64,000 bases of DNA from Pleurocapsa minor GSE-CHR-MK 17-07R (GTDB taxonomy: Bacteria; Chloroflexota; Anaerolineae; Aggregatilineales; Phototrophicaceae), in NCBI GenBank assembly GCA_019359125.1, contig JAHHHY010000010.1:1-64000 (forward strand), written 5' to 3'. The notes below the pieces were generated by a model, which was not told where the DNA came from, ran no database searches, and was given only the letters and a program-made list of their open reading frames with translations. The position numbers and the translations under genes were made by a program. Positions 43,119 through 52,429 of this stretch are shown piece by piece (positions within the stretch are counted from its first letter, which is position 1; the number at the start of each line of letters is the position of its first letter).

Positions 43119-44165
43119 TCAGGCCGATGGCCAGTCTCCTTTCCGGGACGATGAAGCCCCGCATGACTCCCGCACAATGAGCTGGGTTGGGAGCAGAATT
43201 TGGGTCTCCTGCGGTGGCCGACCCAGAATGATCGGCAGCAGAAGCTCGACCAGACGCCGGCCAATGTCATAAATTGGCTGACGAACGGTGGTAAGGGGAG
43301 GGTTGGCATGTTCCGAGATGGGCAGGTCGTCGAAGCCGACGATAGCCATGTCATGCCCGATGCGGTATCCGCGCCCCTGGGCCGCCTGCATCGCGCCCAG
43401 GGCCATCAGGTCGTTGCTGCACACCACCGCGGTGAGCCCCGCCTGGGTCTCGATGAAGTGTCGCATACAGGCCGCGCCGCCAGAGCGCATCAGGTCGCCA
43501 TGCAGCACCAGGCCGGCATCATAGGGGATGCCTGCGGCGGCCAGCGCATCGGCGTAGCCACGGTGGCGAAATTCTGTGTAAGCGATTTCAGGCGGCGGCA
43601 GCACCAGCCCGATGCGCGTGTGCCCCAGCGCGATCAGGTGCGCGGTCGCATGCTGGATGCCTGCCTGGCTGTCGACGTCGATAAACGGGAAATCGGTCGC
43701 TTCATCGGGCGCGGCGCGGCCCGACACGACAAACGGCATTTTGGCTTTGCGCAGATAGGCGATGCGCTCGTCGTGATGGCGCGTGCGCGCCAGAATCAGG
43801 CCATCCACACGATTCCCGCCCACGATGCGCTTGTAGGATTCCATTTCGTCATCACCGGCAGCGCGCGCGCTCACCAGCACATCAAAGCGCGACTCGCCGG
43901 CAGCATCCCCGATGCCGCGCATGAGCTGGTCGAAAAAGCCTTCTGAAAATGGCTGGTCGTGGGTGGGGATAATCAGGCCGATGGTTTGCGTGCGCTGGGC
44001 GCGCAGCTGGCGGGCGACTTCGTTGGGCTGGTAGCCCATTTCCTGGGCGGCGCGGATGATCTGCTGGCGCGTTTGCTCGTTGACATCGTCGTAGCCGGCC
44101 AGCGCGCGCGAGATGGTGGTGATGGAAAAGCCCGTTTTAAGCGATAAATCTTTCAGTCTGGTCAT
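43119..44165 (-). CDS. LacI-family transcriptional regulator
   Basis: 348 residues. The N-terminal helix-turn-helix is TRLKDLSLKTGFSITTISRAL with hinge helix NEVARQLRAQRTQTIGLI. The periplasmic-binding-like sensor domain shows RVDGLILARTRHHDER, AIVGFDDLPISEHANPPLTTVRQP and TQLIVRESCG. It should repress the sugar locus and release on binding an imported sugar or product. A perfect LacI-type palindrome at 44212-44227 lies 47 nt upstream of its start, so it controls its own promoter. The structural genes follow 57 nt downstream on the same strand. Confidence 0.94.
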   Translation of the reverse strand: MTRLKDLSLKTGFSITTISRALAGYDDVNEQTRQQIIRAAQEMGYQPNEVARQLRAQRTQTIGLIIPTHDQPFSEGFFDQLMRGIGDAAGESRFDVLVSARAAGDDEMESYKRIVGGNRVDGLILARTRHHDERIAYLRKAKMPFVVSGRAAPDEATDFPFIDVDSQAGIQHATAHLIALGHTRIGLVLPPPEIAYTEFRHRGYADALAAAGIPYDAGLVLHGDLMRSGGAACMRHFIETQAGLTAVVCSNDLMALGAMQAAQGRGYRIGHDMAIVGFDDLPISEHANPPLTTVRQPIYDIGRRLVELLLPIILGRPPQETQILLPTQLIVRESCGASSSRKGDWPSA

Positions 44166-44451
44166 ATGTTGTCATAGTGTCGTTGTAATAAAATCTCTTT
44201 TATCAGATTATTCCAAAACGTTTTGGATGTCAAATTTTGCTCTGGCTAAGAATCCTGTGCCTGTGTCATTCACGTTTCAGGCTGAATGGCGCATAAAGCC
44301 TGCAAATGGCAAAAATTGCAGATTTGGACTCCGGCTTTTTAAGCATGGTGCGGTCAACCCGATGATGTGCCAGCGCATCATGCGCCTGAAACGGGCATTA
44401 GTGGTTTTGTAAGGCTGAAAATTTGCACCTGATTTGAAGAAAGGACTGGCG
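44166..44451. other. Intergenic region with LacI operator
   Basis: 286 nt between divergent genes. Besides the operator at 44212-44227, an AT-rich stretch (44180-44210) is the likely promoter of the LacI gene. AAAGCC...GGCTTTTT around 44297-44342 may form a weak hairpin that would end any plus-strand read-through. No gene is seen. Confidence 0.5.
44212..44227. promoter_or_regulatory. LacI-family operator
   Basis: TCCAAAACGTTTTGGA is a perfect 16-bp palindrome with the central CG that LacI-family hinge helices intercalate. It lies 47 nt before the LacI gene start at 44165, in the position of the promoter, so autorepression is expected. Confidence 0.85.
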
Positions 44452-44679
44452 ATGAATTCGCAGCAGGACGCTGAGGTGGATTTTCCGAAGGCGATTGGCC
44501 GACCCGCGACGAATGCCCTGAAGGCCGCTGGCTATACGCGTTTGGCGCAGTTGGCCGGGGTGACGGAGAGTGACCTGCTGAAGCTGCACGGCGTGGGCCC
44601 GAAGGCGGTCGGCATCCTGCGCGATGCGCTGGCCGAACGCGGCCTGTCATTTGCGCAGGGGGATGTGCCGGAAAAGTGA
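44452..44679 (+). CDS. Small helix-hairpin-helix DNA-binding-like protein
   Basis: 75 residues from the ATG at 44452, with AAAGGA upstream; a TTG at 44434 would add 6 residues. The core (~18-70) is RPATNALKAAGYTRLAQLAGVTE and LLKLHGVGPKAVGILRDAL, a double helix-hairpin-helix as in the RNA-polymerase alpha C-terminal domain and other non-specific DNA binders. Such tiny proteins are common and uncharacterised. It is separated by 7 nt from the convergent membrane-protein gene. Confidence 0.8.
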   Translation: MNSQQDAEVDFPKAIGRPATNALKAAGYTRLAQLAGVTESDLLKLHGVGPKAVGILRDALAERGLSFAQGDVPEK

Positions 44680-44686
44680 GCTTTGC

Positions 44687-45283
44687 TCAGGCGTCGGGCA
44701 GCAGTTCTGCCGAGACGATCCAGGCGGTCTCCGGCACGGTGTAGAGGGCATAGGTGCGGCCTTCGATGAGCTTCCACAGCCGTTCATCTTCGTCAGCGGC
44801 GACATCGCTGGTGAGCTCGACTTCGCCGATCATGACGAACTGATGCTCTCCATCAGAGGGGAAGTCGATTGGGCCGACGATTCGCGTCACCTGGCCATGG
44901 TCTATCGTCTGAAGATACGCAGTGTTGACGACGCGCAGACGCATCAGCAGCGGATGAAGTACGTTGTCTCCGACGATGCGGCGCAGCAGCCGGCGTGTCA
45001 GCGCGCTCACGGGAAACACCAGCAGCAGCACCAGCACCAGCAGGACAAGCAGCACCCACGGCCCCAGCTCGACACCGCGAAATACGCCGAACACGCTGAA
45101 GGCCAGGATGCCCAGCGGCAGCATAAACAGCGTCAGCGACACAGCCGCCTTTTCAAGCGATGCGGCATGCACCTGCTGCCTGAAGCGCACCCGCTGCGCA
45201 TTCGACAGGCGTCCGCTGCGATTGGCCTCCAGATCGTTCTCGGTAAACTCAAACAACGACCGAAGCGCTTCATTGCTGGCCAT
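44687..45283 (-). CDS. Membrane protein of unknown function
   Basis: 198 residues. The ATG at 45283 is chosen for GGGGGA 7 nt upstream; the frame is open to a GTG at 45334, which would overlap the upstream gene by 4 nt. An N-terminal cytosolic stretch (FTENDLEANRSGRLSNAQRVRF) is followed by two adjacent membrane helices (AAVSLTLFMLPLGILAFSVFGV; WVLLVLLVLVLLLVFPVSAL). A C-terminal beta-rich domain (~115-198) comes last. No family was recognised. It is next to the M23 peptidase gene on the same strand and may be co-transcribed. Confidence 0.65.
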   Translation of the reverse strand: MASNEALRSLFEFTENDLEANRSGRLSNAQRVRFRQQVHAASLEKAAVSLTLFMLPLGILAFSVFGVFRGVELGPWVLLVLLVLVLLLVFPVSALTRRLLRRIVGDNVLHPLLMRLRVVNTAYLQTIDHGQVTRIVGPIDFPSDGEHQFVMIGEVELTSDVAADEDERLWKLIEGRTYALYTVPETAWIVSAELLPDA

Positions 45284-45330
45284 CGTCACATCCCCCACCA
45301 CTCCCCGCATACTGGAGAGTATAGCGACGT

Positions 45331-46299
45331 TCACCGATTCGCGGCATCGCTGGCGGATGAGACATGGGTACCCATCACCAGGTACGCGGACGACTGCGCG
45401 GGCCCGTCATCCACGCGCACATGGTCGAAGGCGACCGGCAGTCCGGCAGCCTGGAAGAAATCGGCCCGGTCCTGAACCTGAAAGTGCAGATGCGGCTCGG
45501 TCGAGTGGCCTGAATTGCCGCAGCGCCCGATGGTTTGCCCCTGCGTGACGTGATCGCCCGGACTGACCGTGATGCTGCCTGCGAGAAGATGCGCCAGAAA
45601 ACTGTATTCATGCTCGGCATGCTGGATGATGAGGCTGTTTCCCGGAAAATGCCGCGTCAGCACATCGATCCAGCCGGTGCCTACGCCCGGCGCATCGCGC
45701 ACCCCATCCACCACGCTGATGACCTCGCCATCGGCGGGCGCGAGAATGGGCAGGCCGTAGGCCAGATAATCCTCGACCTGCCTGCCATCGGTGCGCCAGC
45801 GCCGCAGTGCGTCGTCGGCCACGACAAAGTCGTAGGCGTAACGCTGGCCGATGATGTCCCACGAATGCGAGGTTTCCGGCGTGATGCCGCCGACAATCAC
45901 ATACCATGTGCCCTCAAACGGCAGGCGATAACGGGCCTTCTGCTGATACCCGTCCGGTCCCTCGATGGCGCGCTTCATGGCGGCATCCTGTCCGCGAATC
46001 TGCCGGATAATCTGCACGAACATGGCCGGTACAAACAGCGTCAGGAACGTTGCCACGGTACTACGCATATCCATGAGGAAGCTGCCGCCTGATGGCGGGG
46101 GCAACGGTTCTTTGCGCTTTGGGGCAGGGGGCCGCACGTCCTGATCGGGCTGCTTTCGCAGTTGGGCGATGAAGGTCCGAATCGCTGGCACAAACAGGAA
46201 CAGGTTGAGCAGCCTGAGCGCGGCGGGCAGTCCCGGCACATAGCCCAGGAAACCGACCAGGCCAATGATCAGCCACCAGTTTCGGAACCTCTCTGTCAT
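45331..46299 (-). CDS. Membrane-anchored M23-family peptidase
   Basis: 322 residues. One or two N-terminal membrane helices (WWLIIGLVGFLGYVPG; LFLFVPAIRTFI) and another near 80-100 (TVATFLTLFVPAMFV) anchor it. The C-terminal M23 domain (~115-315) shows SHSWDIIGQRYAYDF (His and Asp zinc ligands), PADGEVISVVDG, VTQGQTIGRCGNSG and the closing HLHFQ. These enzymes cut peptide cross-links of the cell wall. The domain would have to face outside the membrane, which the helix count allows but does not prove. 202 nt upstream (46300-46501) hold no other gene. Confidence 0.86.
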   Translation of the reverse strand: MTERFRNWWLIIGLVGFLGYVPGLPAALRLLNLFLFVPAIRTFIAQLRKQPDQDVRPPAPKRKEPLPPPSGGSFLMDMRSTVATFLTLFVPAMFVQIIRQIRGQDAAMKRAIEGPDGYQQKARYRLPFEGTWYVIVGGITPETSHSWDIIGQRYAYDFVVADDALRRWRTDGRQVEDYLAYGLPILAPADGEVISVVDGVRDAPGVGTGWIDVLTRHFPGNSLIIQHAEHEYSFLAHLLAGSITVSPGDHVTQGQTIGRCGNSGHSTEPHLHFQVQDRADFFQAAGLPVAFDHVRVDDGPAQSSAYLVMGTHVSSASDAANR

Positions 46300-46501
46300 G
46301 GCATCCTCCCTTATATTATACGGCCCTCGGTCGGCTACTGTAGCCTGCTATCCTGCCGGCCATCACCCTGAACAATGCAGAATGGGCCGACTGGCAGGGC
46401 GTAATGAAGGCCGCAATAGGATACACTAAGAGTATAGCGGATGTGATTCGAAGCGTACTCTTGCGCAAATCTCACAACCGTAAGAAAGCCGTGCAGTACT
46501 T

Positions 46502-49426
46502 ATGACAGAACCGAACGAGACTAAAGCACCCGTGCCCGCGACGTTTCCCGTGGTGGGGCTGGGCGCATCGGCTGGCGGGCTGGAGGCGCTGAACGCCTTT
46601 TTTGAGGCGGTGCCAGCCGCCACGGGTATGGCATTCGTGGTGGTGCAGCATCTGTCTCCCAACCAGGACAGCATCCTGCATAACCTCATCCAGCGGCATA
46701 CCACGCTCAATGTGCGCCGTATTGAAGACAATGACATCGTGCAGCCGAATATGGTGTATGTGCTGCCGTCAGGATCTTTGCTGGCGATAGAGGGGGGCTG
46801 CCTGCGCCTGTCCCCGATGCCAGTCAGCGAGGGCTGGCCGGAGACGATCAACCAGTTCTTTTCGTCGCTGGCCATGGACCGCGGCGAAAATGCTGTGGCC
46901 ATCGTGCTCTCCGGCGCTGGACATGACGGCACCGACGGCGCTGCGCAGGTGAAAAGCCATGGCGGGCTGGTGATGGCCCAGGACCTGGAAACGGCCTCGC
47001 AGAGCAGTATGCCGTTCAGCCTGACTGATGCCGGACTGGCTGATTTCGTGCTGCCGCCGGAACTGATGCCCGGGTATCTGCTCAGTCACTTTGCGATTGA
47101 CCTGCCGCAAACGCCTGAAGTCGATGACCTGACCGGCGAGATTACCGATGACGACCTGAAGCGCATCAGCCGCGTGGTGCGCAAACAAACCGGCTATAAC
47201 TTCGTCGATTATAAGGTGAGCACGATGCGCAGGCAGATTGCCCGGCGCATGGGCGTGCATCAGCTTAGCCTGGTGGCCGACTATCTGGCGCTGCTGGAGC
47301 ATCAGCCCGGTGAATCCAGCCAGCTTGTCAAAGGGCTGCTGATTCATGTGACCAGCTTCTTTCGGGATGCCAATGCGTTTGAGGCGCTCAGGGCTGGCCC
47401 GCTGATGGCGCTGCTGCAAAAACTGTCGATCGATGATGTGTTTCGTGTATGGGTGCCGGGATGCGCCAGCGGCGAAGAAGCGGTCTCGATTGCGATCCTG
47501 ATTTATGAATGCCTGCGCGAGCTGAACCGCACCGAGATGGAGGTGCGCATCTTTGCCACTGACCTCAACCGCGAGCTGGTGCAGCGCGCACGTGCCGGCC
47601 AGTACACCGTCGCCAGCACCGAGCACATCAGCGAGGCGCGCCTGCGCGATCATTTCATCCGCACGGATGAATGCTTCCAGGTGCGGGCGCACATCGCACG
47701 GATGATCGTGTGGGCAGAGCACAACCTGATCGAGCATCCCCCTTTCTCGAACCTGTACCTGATCAGCTGCCGCAATGTGATGATTTATTTCCAGCCGCGC
47801 CTGCAGGAACGCATCCGCGCGCTGTTTCAGTTTGCGCTGCGTCCGGAGGGCATCCTGTTTCTGGGATCATCCGAGGCCATGCCAGAGGCCTCAGACATGT
47901 TCAGCGTGCTGGACAGCAAGCATAAAATCTATCAGCGCACCAGCAGCCCATCCCAGCAGTGGATGCGCCTGGACCATCCGCTGTATTCCAGGGGCCCTGC
48001 GGCCGCGGAGGAGACGATGACTACGCCGAAACTTCCCCAGCGTGACAGCGAAGATGAGTATCTGCGCGTGATCCGCGAGATGCTGCTGACGCATTACGAC
48101 TCGACCTGCGCGATCATCGATGAGCGCTATCACATGCGCTATGCCTACGGCCAGATTGACCAGTATTTTCGCCTGGTGGCTGGCGGCGAAGCCCAGCAGA
48201 GCGTCCTCAATATGGCGCGCGAAGGGCTGGATGTGGAGCTGACGATTGCGCTGTATGAGGCGTTTGAGGGCAGCAGGGAAATCGTGCGCCGGGGCGTGCA
48301 GGTGAAGACGAATGGCGAAGACCGGCTGATCAACCTGATCGTCAAGCCGGTGGAGGGCATTCCGGCAGGGGGGCGCCTGCGTCTGCTGATTCTTGAGCCG
48401 GGCAGCACACCCGGACAGCCCGTGGATGACGCGGCGTACCAGGCCACCATAGAGGAGGGGGCCACCATCACCTCATTACGGGGTGAGGTGCAGCAGGCGC
48501 GCATGGCCCTGCAAAGCGCGACACAGGCGCTGCAGGCCAAGAGCGAGGAGCTGACGTCCTCGATGGAAGAAATCGGCTCTGCCAATGAGGAAATCCAGAC
48601 GACCAACGAGGAGCTGCGCACGTCCAAGGAAGAACTGGAGTCGATGAACGAGGAGCTGAATACGCTCAACACGCAGCTCAGCAACCAGAATCACGAGCTG
48701 TCGCACGCCAACAATGCGCTGTACAACTTTCTTCAGTCCACCGCGATTGGTGTCATTTTCCTCGACCAGAACCTGGCCATCCGCGAATACACCCAGGCAG
48801 TCACGGCCATTTTCAGCCTGCGCAAATCGGATGTTGGCCGCCCGCTGTCTGAAATCAAGGCGCAGCTGACCTATGAAACCCTGATTGCGGATGCGTCGGC
48901 GGTGCTGGATACGCTGGCCAACCATGAGCGCGAATTGCAGACGACCGATGGCCGCTGGTACATGATGGAAATTCGGCCGTACCGCACGATGAATAATATC
49001 GTCGATGGGCTGGTGCTCACCTTCAGCGAAATCACCCTGCAAAAGCTGGCCCAGCAGCAGGCCGAACACACCTCGGATTACGTGCGCCAGGTGATCGACA
49101 CGATGGAAAGCAGCGTGCTGGAGCTGGACAGCAAGCTGCACGTGCTGGCGGCGAACACGGCATTTTATGCACAGTTTCAATACAGCCCCGAAGATACGAT
49201 CGGACGCCCGCTGTACGAGCTGGGCAGCGGCCAGTGGGATATCCCCGAGCTGCGCCGCCTGCTGGGGAAGATTATCCCGCAGCGGACGTTTGTGAGCGAC
49301 TACACTGTCACCCACGACTTTCCGAATCTGGGCCGCTATACCATGCGCCTGAACGCGCGCCAGGTGAAGGCGATGAACCGCATTTTGCTGGTCATCACAG
49401 ACTTTGTGGAAGCCCCTGTGCCGTGA
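46502..49426 (+). CDS. CheB-CheR fusion with coiled coil and PAS domains
   Basis: 974 residues. The CheB methylesterase domain (~15-195) has GLGASAGGLEAL (catalytic Ser), VVVQHLSP (His) and LSGAGHDGTDGA (Asp). The CheR methyltransferase (~215-480) shows RRQIARRMGVHQ, WVPGCASGEEAVS (SAM site) and LISCRNVMIYF. A segment around 520-650 precedes a coiled coil (~655-740; Gln/Glu/Asn-rich heptads). PAS domains at ~745-860 and ~870-970 follow. The CheB receiver and any kinase domain are missing. It modifies glutamates of chemoreceptor-like proteins, but no receptor, CheA or CheW gene is in the window. Its stop lies 18 nt from the convergent PAS kinase. Confidence 0.93.
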   Translation: MTEPNETKAPVPATFPVVGLGASAGGLEALNAFFEAVPAATGMAFVVVQHLSPNQDSILHNLIQRHTTLNVRRIEDNDIVQPNMVYVLPSGSLLAIEGGCLRLSPMPVSEGWPETINQFFSSLAMDRGENAVAIVLSGAGHDGTDGAAQVKSHGGLVMAQDLETASQSSMPFSLTDAGLADFVLPPELMPGYLLSHFAIDLPQTPEVDDLTGEITDDDLKRISRVVRKQTGYNFVDYKVSTMRRQIARRMGVHQLSLVADYLALLEHQPGESSQLVKGLLIHVTSFFRDANAFEALRAGPLMALLQKLSIDDVFRVWVPGCASGEEAVSIAILIYECLRELNRTEMEVRIFATDLNRELVQRARAGQYTVASTEHISEARLRDHFIRTDECFQVRAHIARMIVWAEHNLIEHPPFSNLYLISCRNVMIYFQPRLQERIRALFQFALRPEGILFLGSSEAMPEASDMFSVLDSKHKIYQRTSSPSQQWMRLDHPLYSRGPAAAEETMTTPKLPQRDSEDEYLRVIREMLLTHYDSTCAIIDERYHMRYAYGQIDQYFRLVAGGEAQQSVLNMAREGLDVELTIALYEAFEGSREIVRRGVQVKTNGEDRLINLIVKPVEGIPAGGRLRLLILEPGSTPGQPVDDAAYQATIEEGATITSLRGEVQQARMALQSATQALQAKSEELTSSMEEIGSANEEIQTTNEELRTSKEELESMNEELNTLNTQLSNQNHELSHANNALYNFLQSTAIGVIFLDQNLAIREYTQAVTAIFSLRKSDVGRPLSEIKAQLTYETLIADASAVLDTLANHERELQTTDGRWYMMEIRPYRTMNNIVDGLVLTFSEITLQKLAQQQAEHTSDYVRQVIDTMESSVLELDSKLHVLAANTAFYAQFQYSPEDTIGRPLYELGSGQWDIPELRRLLGKIIPQRTFVSDYTVTHDFPNLGRYTMRLNARQVKAMNRILLVITDFVEAPVP

Positions 49427-49444
49427 TGGCTACCCGCCGCGCGG

Positions 49445-50719
49445 TCAGGCGATCTGCGCGCTGGCATGTCGCGGCAGCACGACTGTGAACTCCGTCCCCT
49501 GTTCCAGGTGCGATTCGCAGCTGATGCTGCCCGCATGGGCATTCACAGCGCGCTTCACGATGTACATCCCGATGCCCATGCCGGGGATAAACTCCGCGTT
49601 GTGACCCCGAAAGAACAGGTCGTACATGTGTTGCTGGTCCGCCTCGGCGATGCCGATGCCGTGATCGATGAACTTCAACAGCACGCTGTCACCCTCAAAG
49701 CTGACCTTGAAATCGACCGCCGCTTTCGAGTAATTCAGCGCGTTATGCAGCAGATTGATGACGATCCGGCGCAGCAGATGCTGGTCCCAGGTCACCATTT
49801 CAGTCTCATTTGCCGAGTTCATGGTCAGCACGACGCGCTTTTCTGAATCTTCCAGCACTTCAACGTCGCGGGTGAGCTGGCGTAAATATTCAAGCAATTT
49901 AAACGTGGTCGGGCTAAATGACATCGGCTCACTGTCGCTGCCGACGCTGCGGGCATCGTGCACGGTGTCGTTCATGTGCCAGACGAAGTTACGCATGGTC
50001 TGATAGCGATGCTGTTTTTGTTCGGGCGTCATGCGGTCGCCATAGCGCTCCAGCGCATCGACTGACGCCAGCATGATCGTCAGCGGTGTGCGGAATTCAT
50101 GGGCGATGACGTTCAGCACGCGCAGGCGGATGTCATTGACTTCCTGCTCATGGGTCAGTGCCCGGCGCAGGGATTCCTCGGCCTGCTTGATGGTTGTGAT
50201 ATTGGTGACGGCAGTGCGCAGCGTCTCGGATGCGTGATCGGGCAGGTCGATCGTGAGCTGTGCATGGAAGATGGATCCATCGCTGCGCAGGATCTGCACC
50301 TCGCAGGCATGTGACTGGCGCGAGGACATCACGGCACGCCGGCACAGATGGTAAATATCGCGCGAGGGCACGGTGATGAACTCGGCGAAATTGGCTTTCT
50401 CCATATCCTCGCGGCGGACGCTGAGCATGCTGCTCACGGTCAGGTTTGCTTTCTGGATGACGCCCAGTTTGTCGGTCACGATGTAGCCGACCGGCGCGAA
50501 GTCAAACAGGTTTGTATAGCGTTCCTGCGCAATTTCCAGGGCGCGAAAAGACTGCTGTAAATCTTCAAGCTGAATTTCCAGCTCAACATGATAAACGTTT
50601 AGTTCGTGGGCGACTTCTTCGATGCTTTGGACGGTTTTCGGTGGCGCATCGACCGCCTGCTTTAGTACCGCCTCAGCGCGGGTGCGCAGCTGGGCGAGCT
50701 TTTCATGCTTTGTGATCAT
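49445..50719 (-). CDS. Soluble PAS histidine kinase
   Basis: 424 residues from the ATG at 50719 with a G-run upstream; the open frame continues far upstream but without a credible protein. The N-terminal helical part (~1-70) is rich in heptads (HELNVYHVELEIQLEDLQQ), then a PAS domain (FDFAPVGYIVTDKLGVIQKANL) and PAC. HisKA has the His in VIAHEFRTPLTIM, and HATPase_c has NLLHNALNYSK, DHGIGIAEAD and GMGIGMYIVKRAV. It is cytosolic. The N-terminal part is close to that of kinases often seen with CheB-CheR-PAS proteins, and the convergent CheB-CheR gene is 18 nt away, so the two may share a pathway. Confidence 0.88.
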   Translation of the reverse strand: MITKHEKLAQLRTRAEAVLKQAVDAPPKTVQSIEEVAHELNVYHVELEIQLEDLQQSFRALEIAQERYTNLFDFAPVGYIVTDKLGVIQKANLTVSSMLSVRREDMEKANFAEFITVPSRDIYHLCRRAVMSSRQSHACEVQILRSDGSIFHAQLTIDLPDHASETLRTAVTNITTIKQAEESLRRALTHEQEVNDIRLRVLNVIAHEFRTPLTIMLASVDALERYGDRMTPEQKQHRYQTMRNFVWHMNDTVHDARSVGSDSEPMSFSPTTFKLLEYLRQLTRDVEVLEDSEKRVVLTMNSANETEMVTWDQHLLRRIVINLLHNALNYSKAAVDFKVSFEGDSVLLKFIDHGIGIAEADQQHMYDLFFRGHNAEFIPGMGIGMYIVKRAVNAHAGSISCESHLEQGTEFTVVLPRHASAQIA

Positions 50720-50866
50720 GGGGTCCCCCCTGTGTATTTTCAGTATACTCCAAATTAAGAGTTCCATTGTGTGCCGCGCACGGCGCTGCTTCAGTGGACT
50801 GCGCTGGCTTGTATGCCCGCAGGGTATACTCTCGCTTATCAGGGTTGGCGTAAAAGGCGGGTGACG

Positions 50867-51565
50867 ATGCGCATACACGAGATGCACTGGCAGCAGCTGG
50901 AAGATTATCTGAAGCATGATGATCGCTGCGTGCTGCCGCTGGGCAGTACCGAGCAGCATGCCTGGCTCAGCCTGGGCACGGACAATATCCTGTCCGAGCG
51001 CGTGGCGGCCGAGGCGGCCGAGCCGCTGGGCATTCCCGTTTTCCCTGTGCTCAATTACGGCATCACCCCGTATTTTCGCGCGTTTCCGGGCAGCATCAGC
51101 CTGCGCGTGGAGACATATCTGCGTGTCGTCGGTGATGTGCTGGACGGGCTGTATGAACAGGGTTTCCGGCGCATCGTGATCGTCAACGGGCACGGGGGCA
51201 ATCGGCCCGCCGCGACTTTCGCCATCGAGTGGGTGGCTGAACATCCCGACGCGCAGGTGAGATTTCACAACTGGTGGGCCGCGCCGAAAACGTGGGCGCA
51301 GGTGATGGCCATCGACCCGGTGGCGTCGCATGCGTCGTGGATGGAAAATTTCCCGTGGACGCGCCTGCCTGGCGTGGTTCAGCCGACGACGCAGAAGCCG
51401 CCGGTCGATTCAGACCATCTGACCACGCTCAGCCCGGCGCGTGCGCGTGCCTATCTGGGTGATGGCAACTACGCGGGCTACTATCAGCGCCCCGATGCGG
51501 ATATGGAAACCATCTGGCGCGTCGCCATTGATGAAACGCGCGCGCTGCTGACGGAAGGCTGGTAA
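50867..51565 (+). CDS. Creatininase-family amidohydrolase
   Basis: 232 residues from the ATG at 50867 (GTG at 50861 possible). The family's metal-site motifs are clear: LPLGSTEQHAWLSLGTDN (Glu and Asp ligands) and VIVNGHGGNRPAA (His ligand), plus FRAFPGSISLRVETYL. Family members open cyclic amides such as creatinine or act in F420/riboflavin and mycofactocin biosynthesis. Nothing here points to one of these. An SDR gene begins 4 nt after the stop, so the two form an operon. A TATACT -10-like box is at 50825-50830. Confidence 0.85.
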   Translation: MRIHEMHWQQLEDYLKHDDRCVLPLGSTEQHAWLSLGTDNILSERVAAEAAEPLGIPVFPVLNYGITPYFRAFPGSISLRVETYLRVVGDVLDGLYEQGFRRIVIVNGHGGNRPAATFAIEWVAEHPDAQVRFHNWWAAPKTWAQVMAIDPVASHASWMENFPWTRLPGVVQPTTQKPPVDSDHLTTLSPARARAYLGDGNYAGYYQRPDADMETIWRVAIDETRALLTEGW

Positions 51566-51569
51566 CCCC

Positions 51570-52340
51570 ATGATGGAGATTACATTTACGGGGCACACGG
51601 TCATCGTGACCGGCGCGGGGCACGGCATCGGGCGGGCGTTGTGCGTCGCATTTGCCGCGCACGGGGCGCATGTGTGGGCGACGGACATTCTGGCCGGCCC
51701 GCTGGACGAGACGCAGGCGGCCTGTGAAGCAGCAGGCGGCATGTGCACCACGCGCGTCGTCGATGTGCGCGACCGCGACGGGGCGATTCAGCTGGCTGAA
51801 CAGGCGTCGGCCGAACACGGGCATGTGTCGGTGCTGGTCTATAACGCGGGCGGCGTGCTGGGGCAGGTGGGCAAGCCGATGGACGAGGTCACGCCCGATG
51901 AGTGGCAGGGTATCCTCGATGTCAATCTGTCGGGCGCATTCTGGTTTGCGCAGGCGGTCGTGCCGGGCATGAAACGCGCGGGCCACGGCCGCATCATCAC
52001 GATTTCCAGCGGTGCCGGTCTGAACATCAGCCTGACCGGGATTCAGGCCTACGCCACGGCCAAGGCAGGCATCATTCACCTGTCGCGCCAGCTGGCCCAT
52101 GAACTTGGCCAGTTTGGCATCACGGTGAACAGCATCGCGCCGGGCTTCATCCGTTCCAACCCGAACACGGAGCGTCAGTGGCAGTCCTACGGGGAAGCCG
52201 GGCAGCGCGCGCTGGTGGAGGGCATCGCCATGCGTCGGCTGGGCCTGCCTGAAGATATCGCGCACGGAGCGCTGTTTCTGGCCTCAGACTATGCGGGCTG
52301 GATCACCGGCCAGGTGCTGCCCATCGACGGCGGTAAGTAG
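51570..52340 (+). CDS. SDR-family oxidoreductase
   Basis: 256 residues. Cofactor motif VTGAGHGIGRAL, NNAG-equivalent VYNAGGV, catalytic Ser in TISSGAG and YxxxK in YATAKAG (classical SDR), then a SIAPGFIRSN segment and a final GQVLPIDGGK. NAD(P)H-linked oxidoreductase on an alcohol or sugar-type substrate. It is in a two-gene operon with the creatininase-family gene. The gene cluster on the opposite strand across 52341-52554 also ends with an SDR. Confidence 0.9.
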   Translation: MMEITFTGHTVIVTGAGHGIGRALCVAFAAHGAHVWATDILAGPLDETQAACEAAGGMCTTRVVDVRDRDGAIQLAEQASAEHGHVSVLVYNAGGVLGQVGKPMDEVTPDEWQGILDVNLSGAFWFAQAVVPGMKRAGHGRIITISSGAGLNISLTGIQAYATAKAGIIHLSRQLAHELGQFGITVNSIAPGFIRSNPNTERQWQSYGEAGQRALVEGIAMRRLGLPEDIAHGALFLASDYAGWITGQVLPIDGGK

Positions 52341-52429
52341 GCCTGCCTGTGCTGTAAAAAAGCAACAGGGTCACTCGCAAAGAGTGCCCCATTGGCACCC
52401 AGTTAAAGAGGGTTCTTCTCCAATTTACC

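Noticed and set aside
50720-51331. Extended N-terminus of the PAS kinase (204 extra codons)
   Set aside because: The extension is antisense to the creatininase-family gene and shows no domain; the ATG at 50719 with a G-run upstream starts the conserved part.
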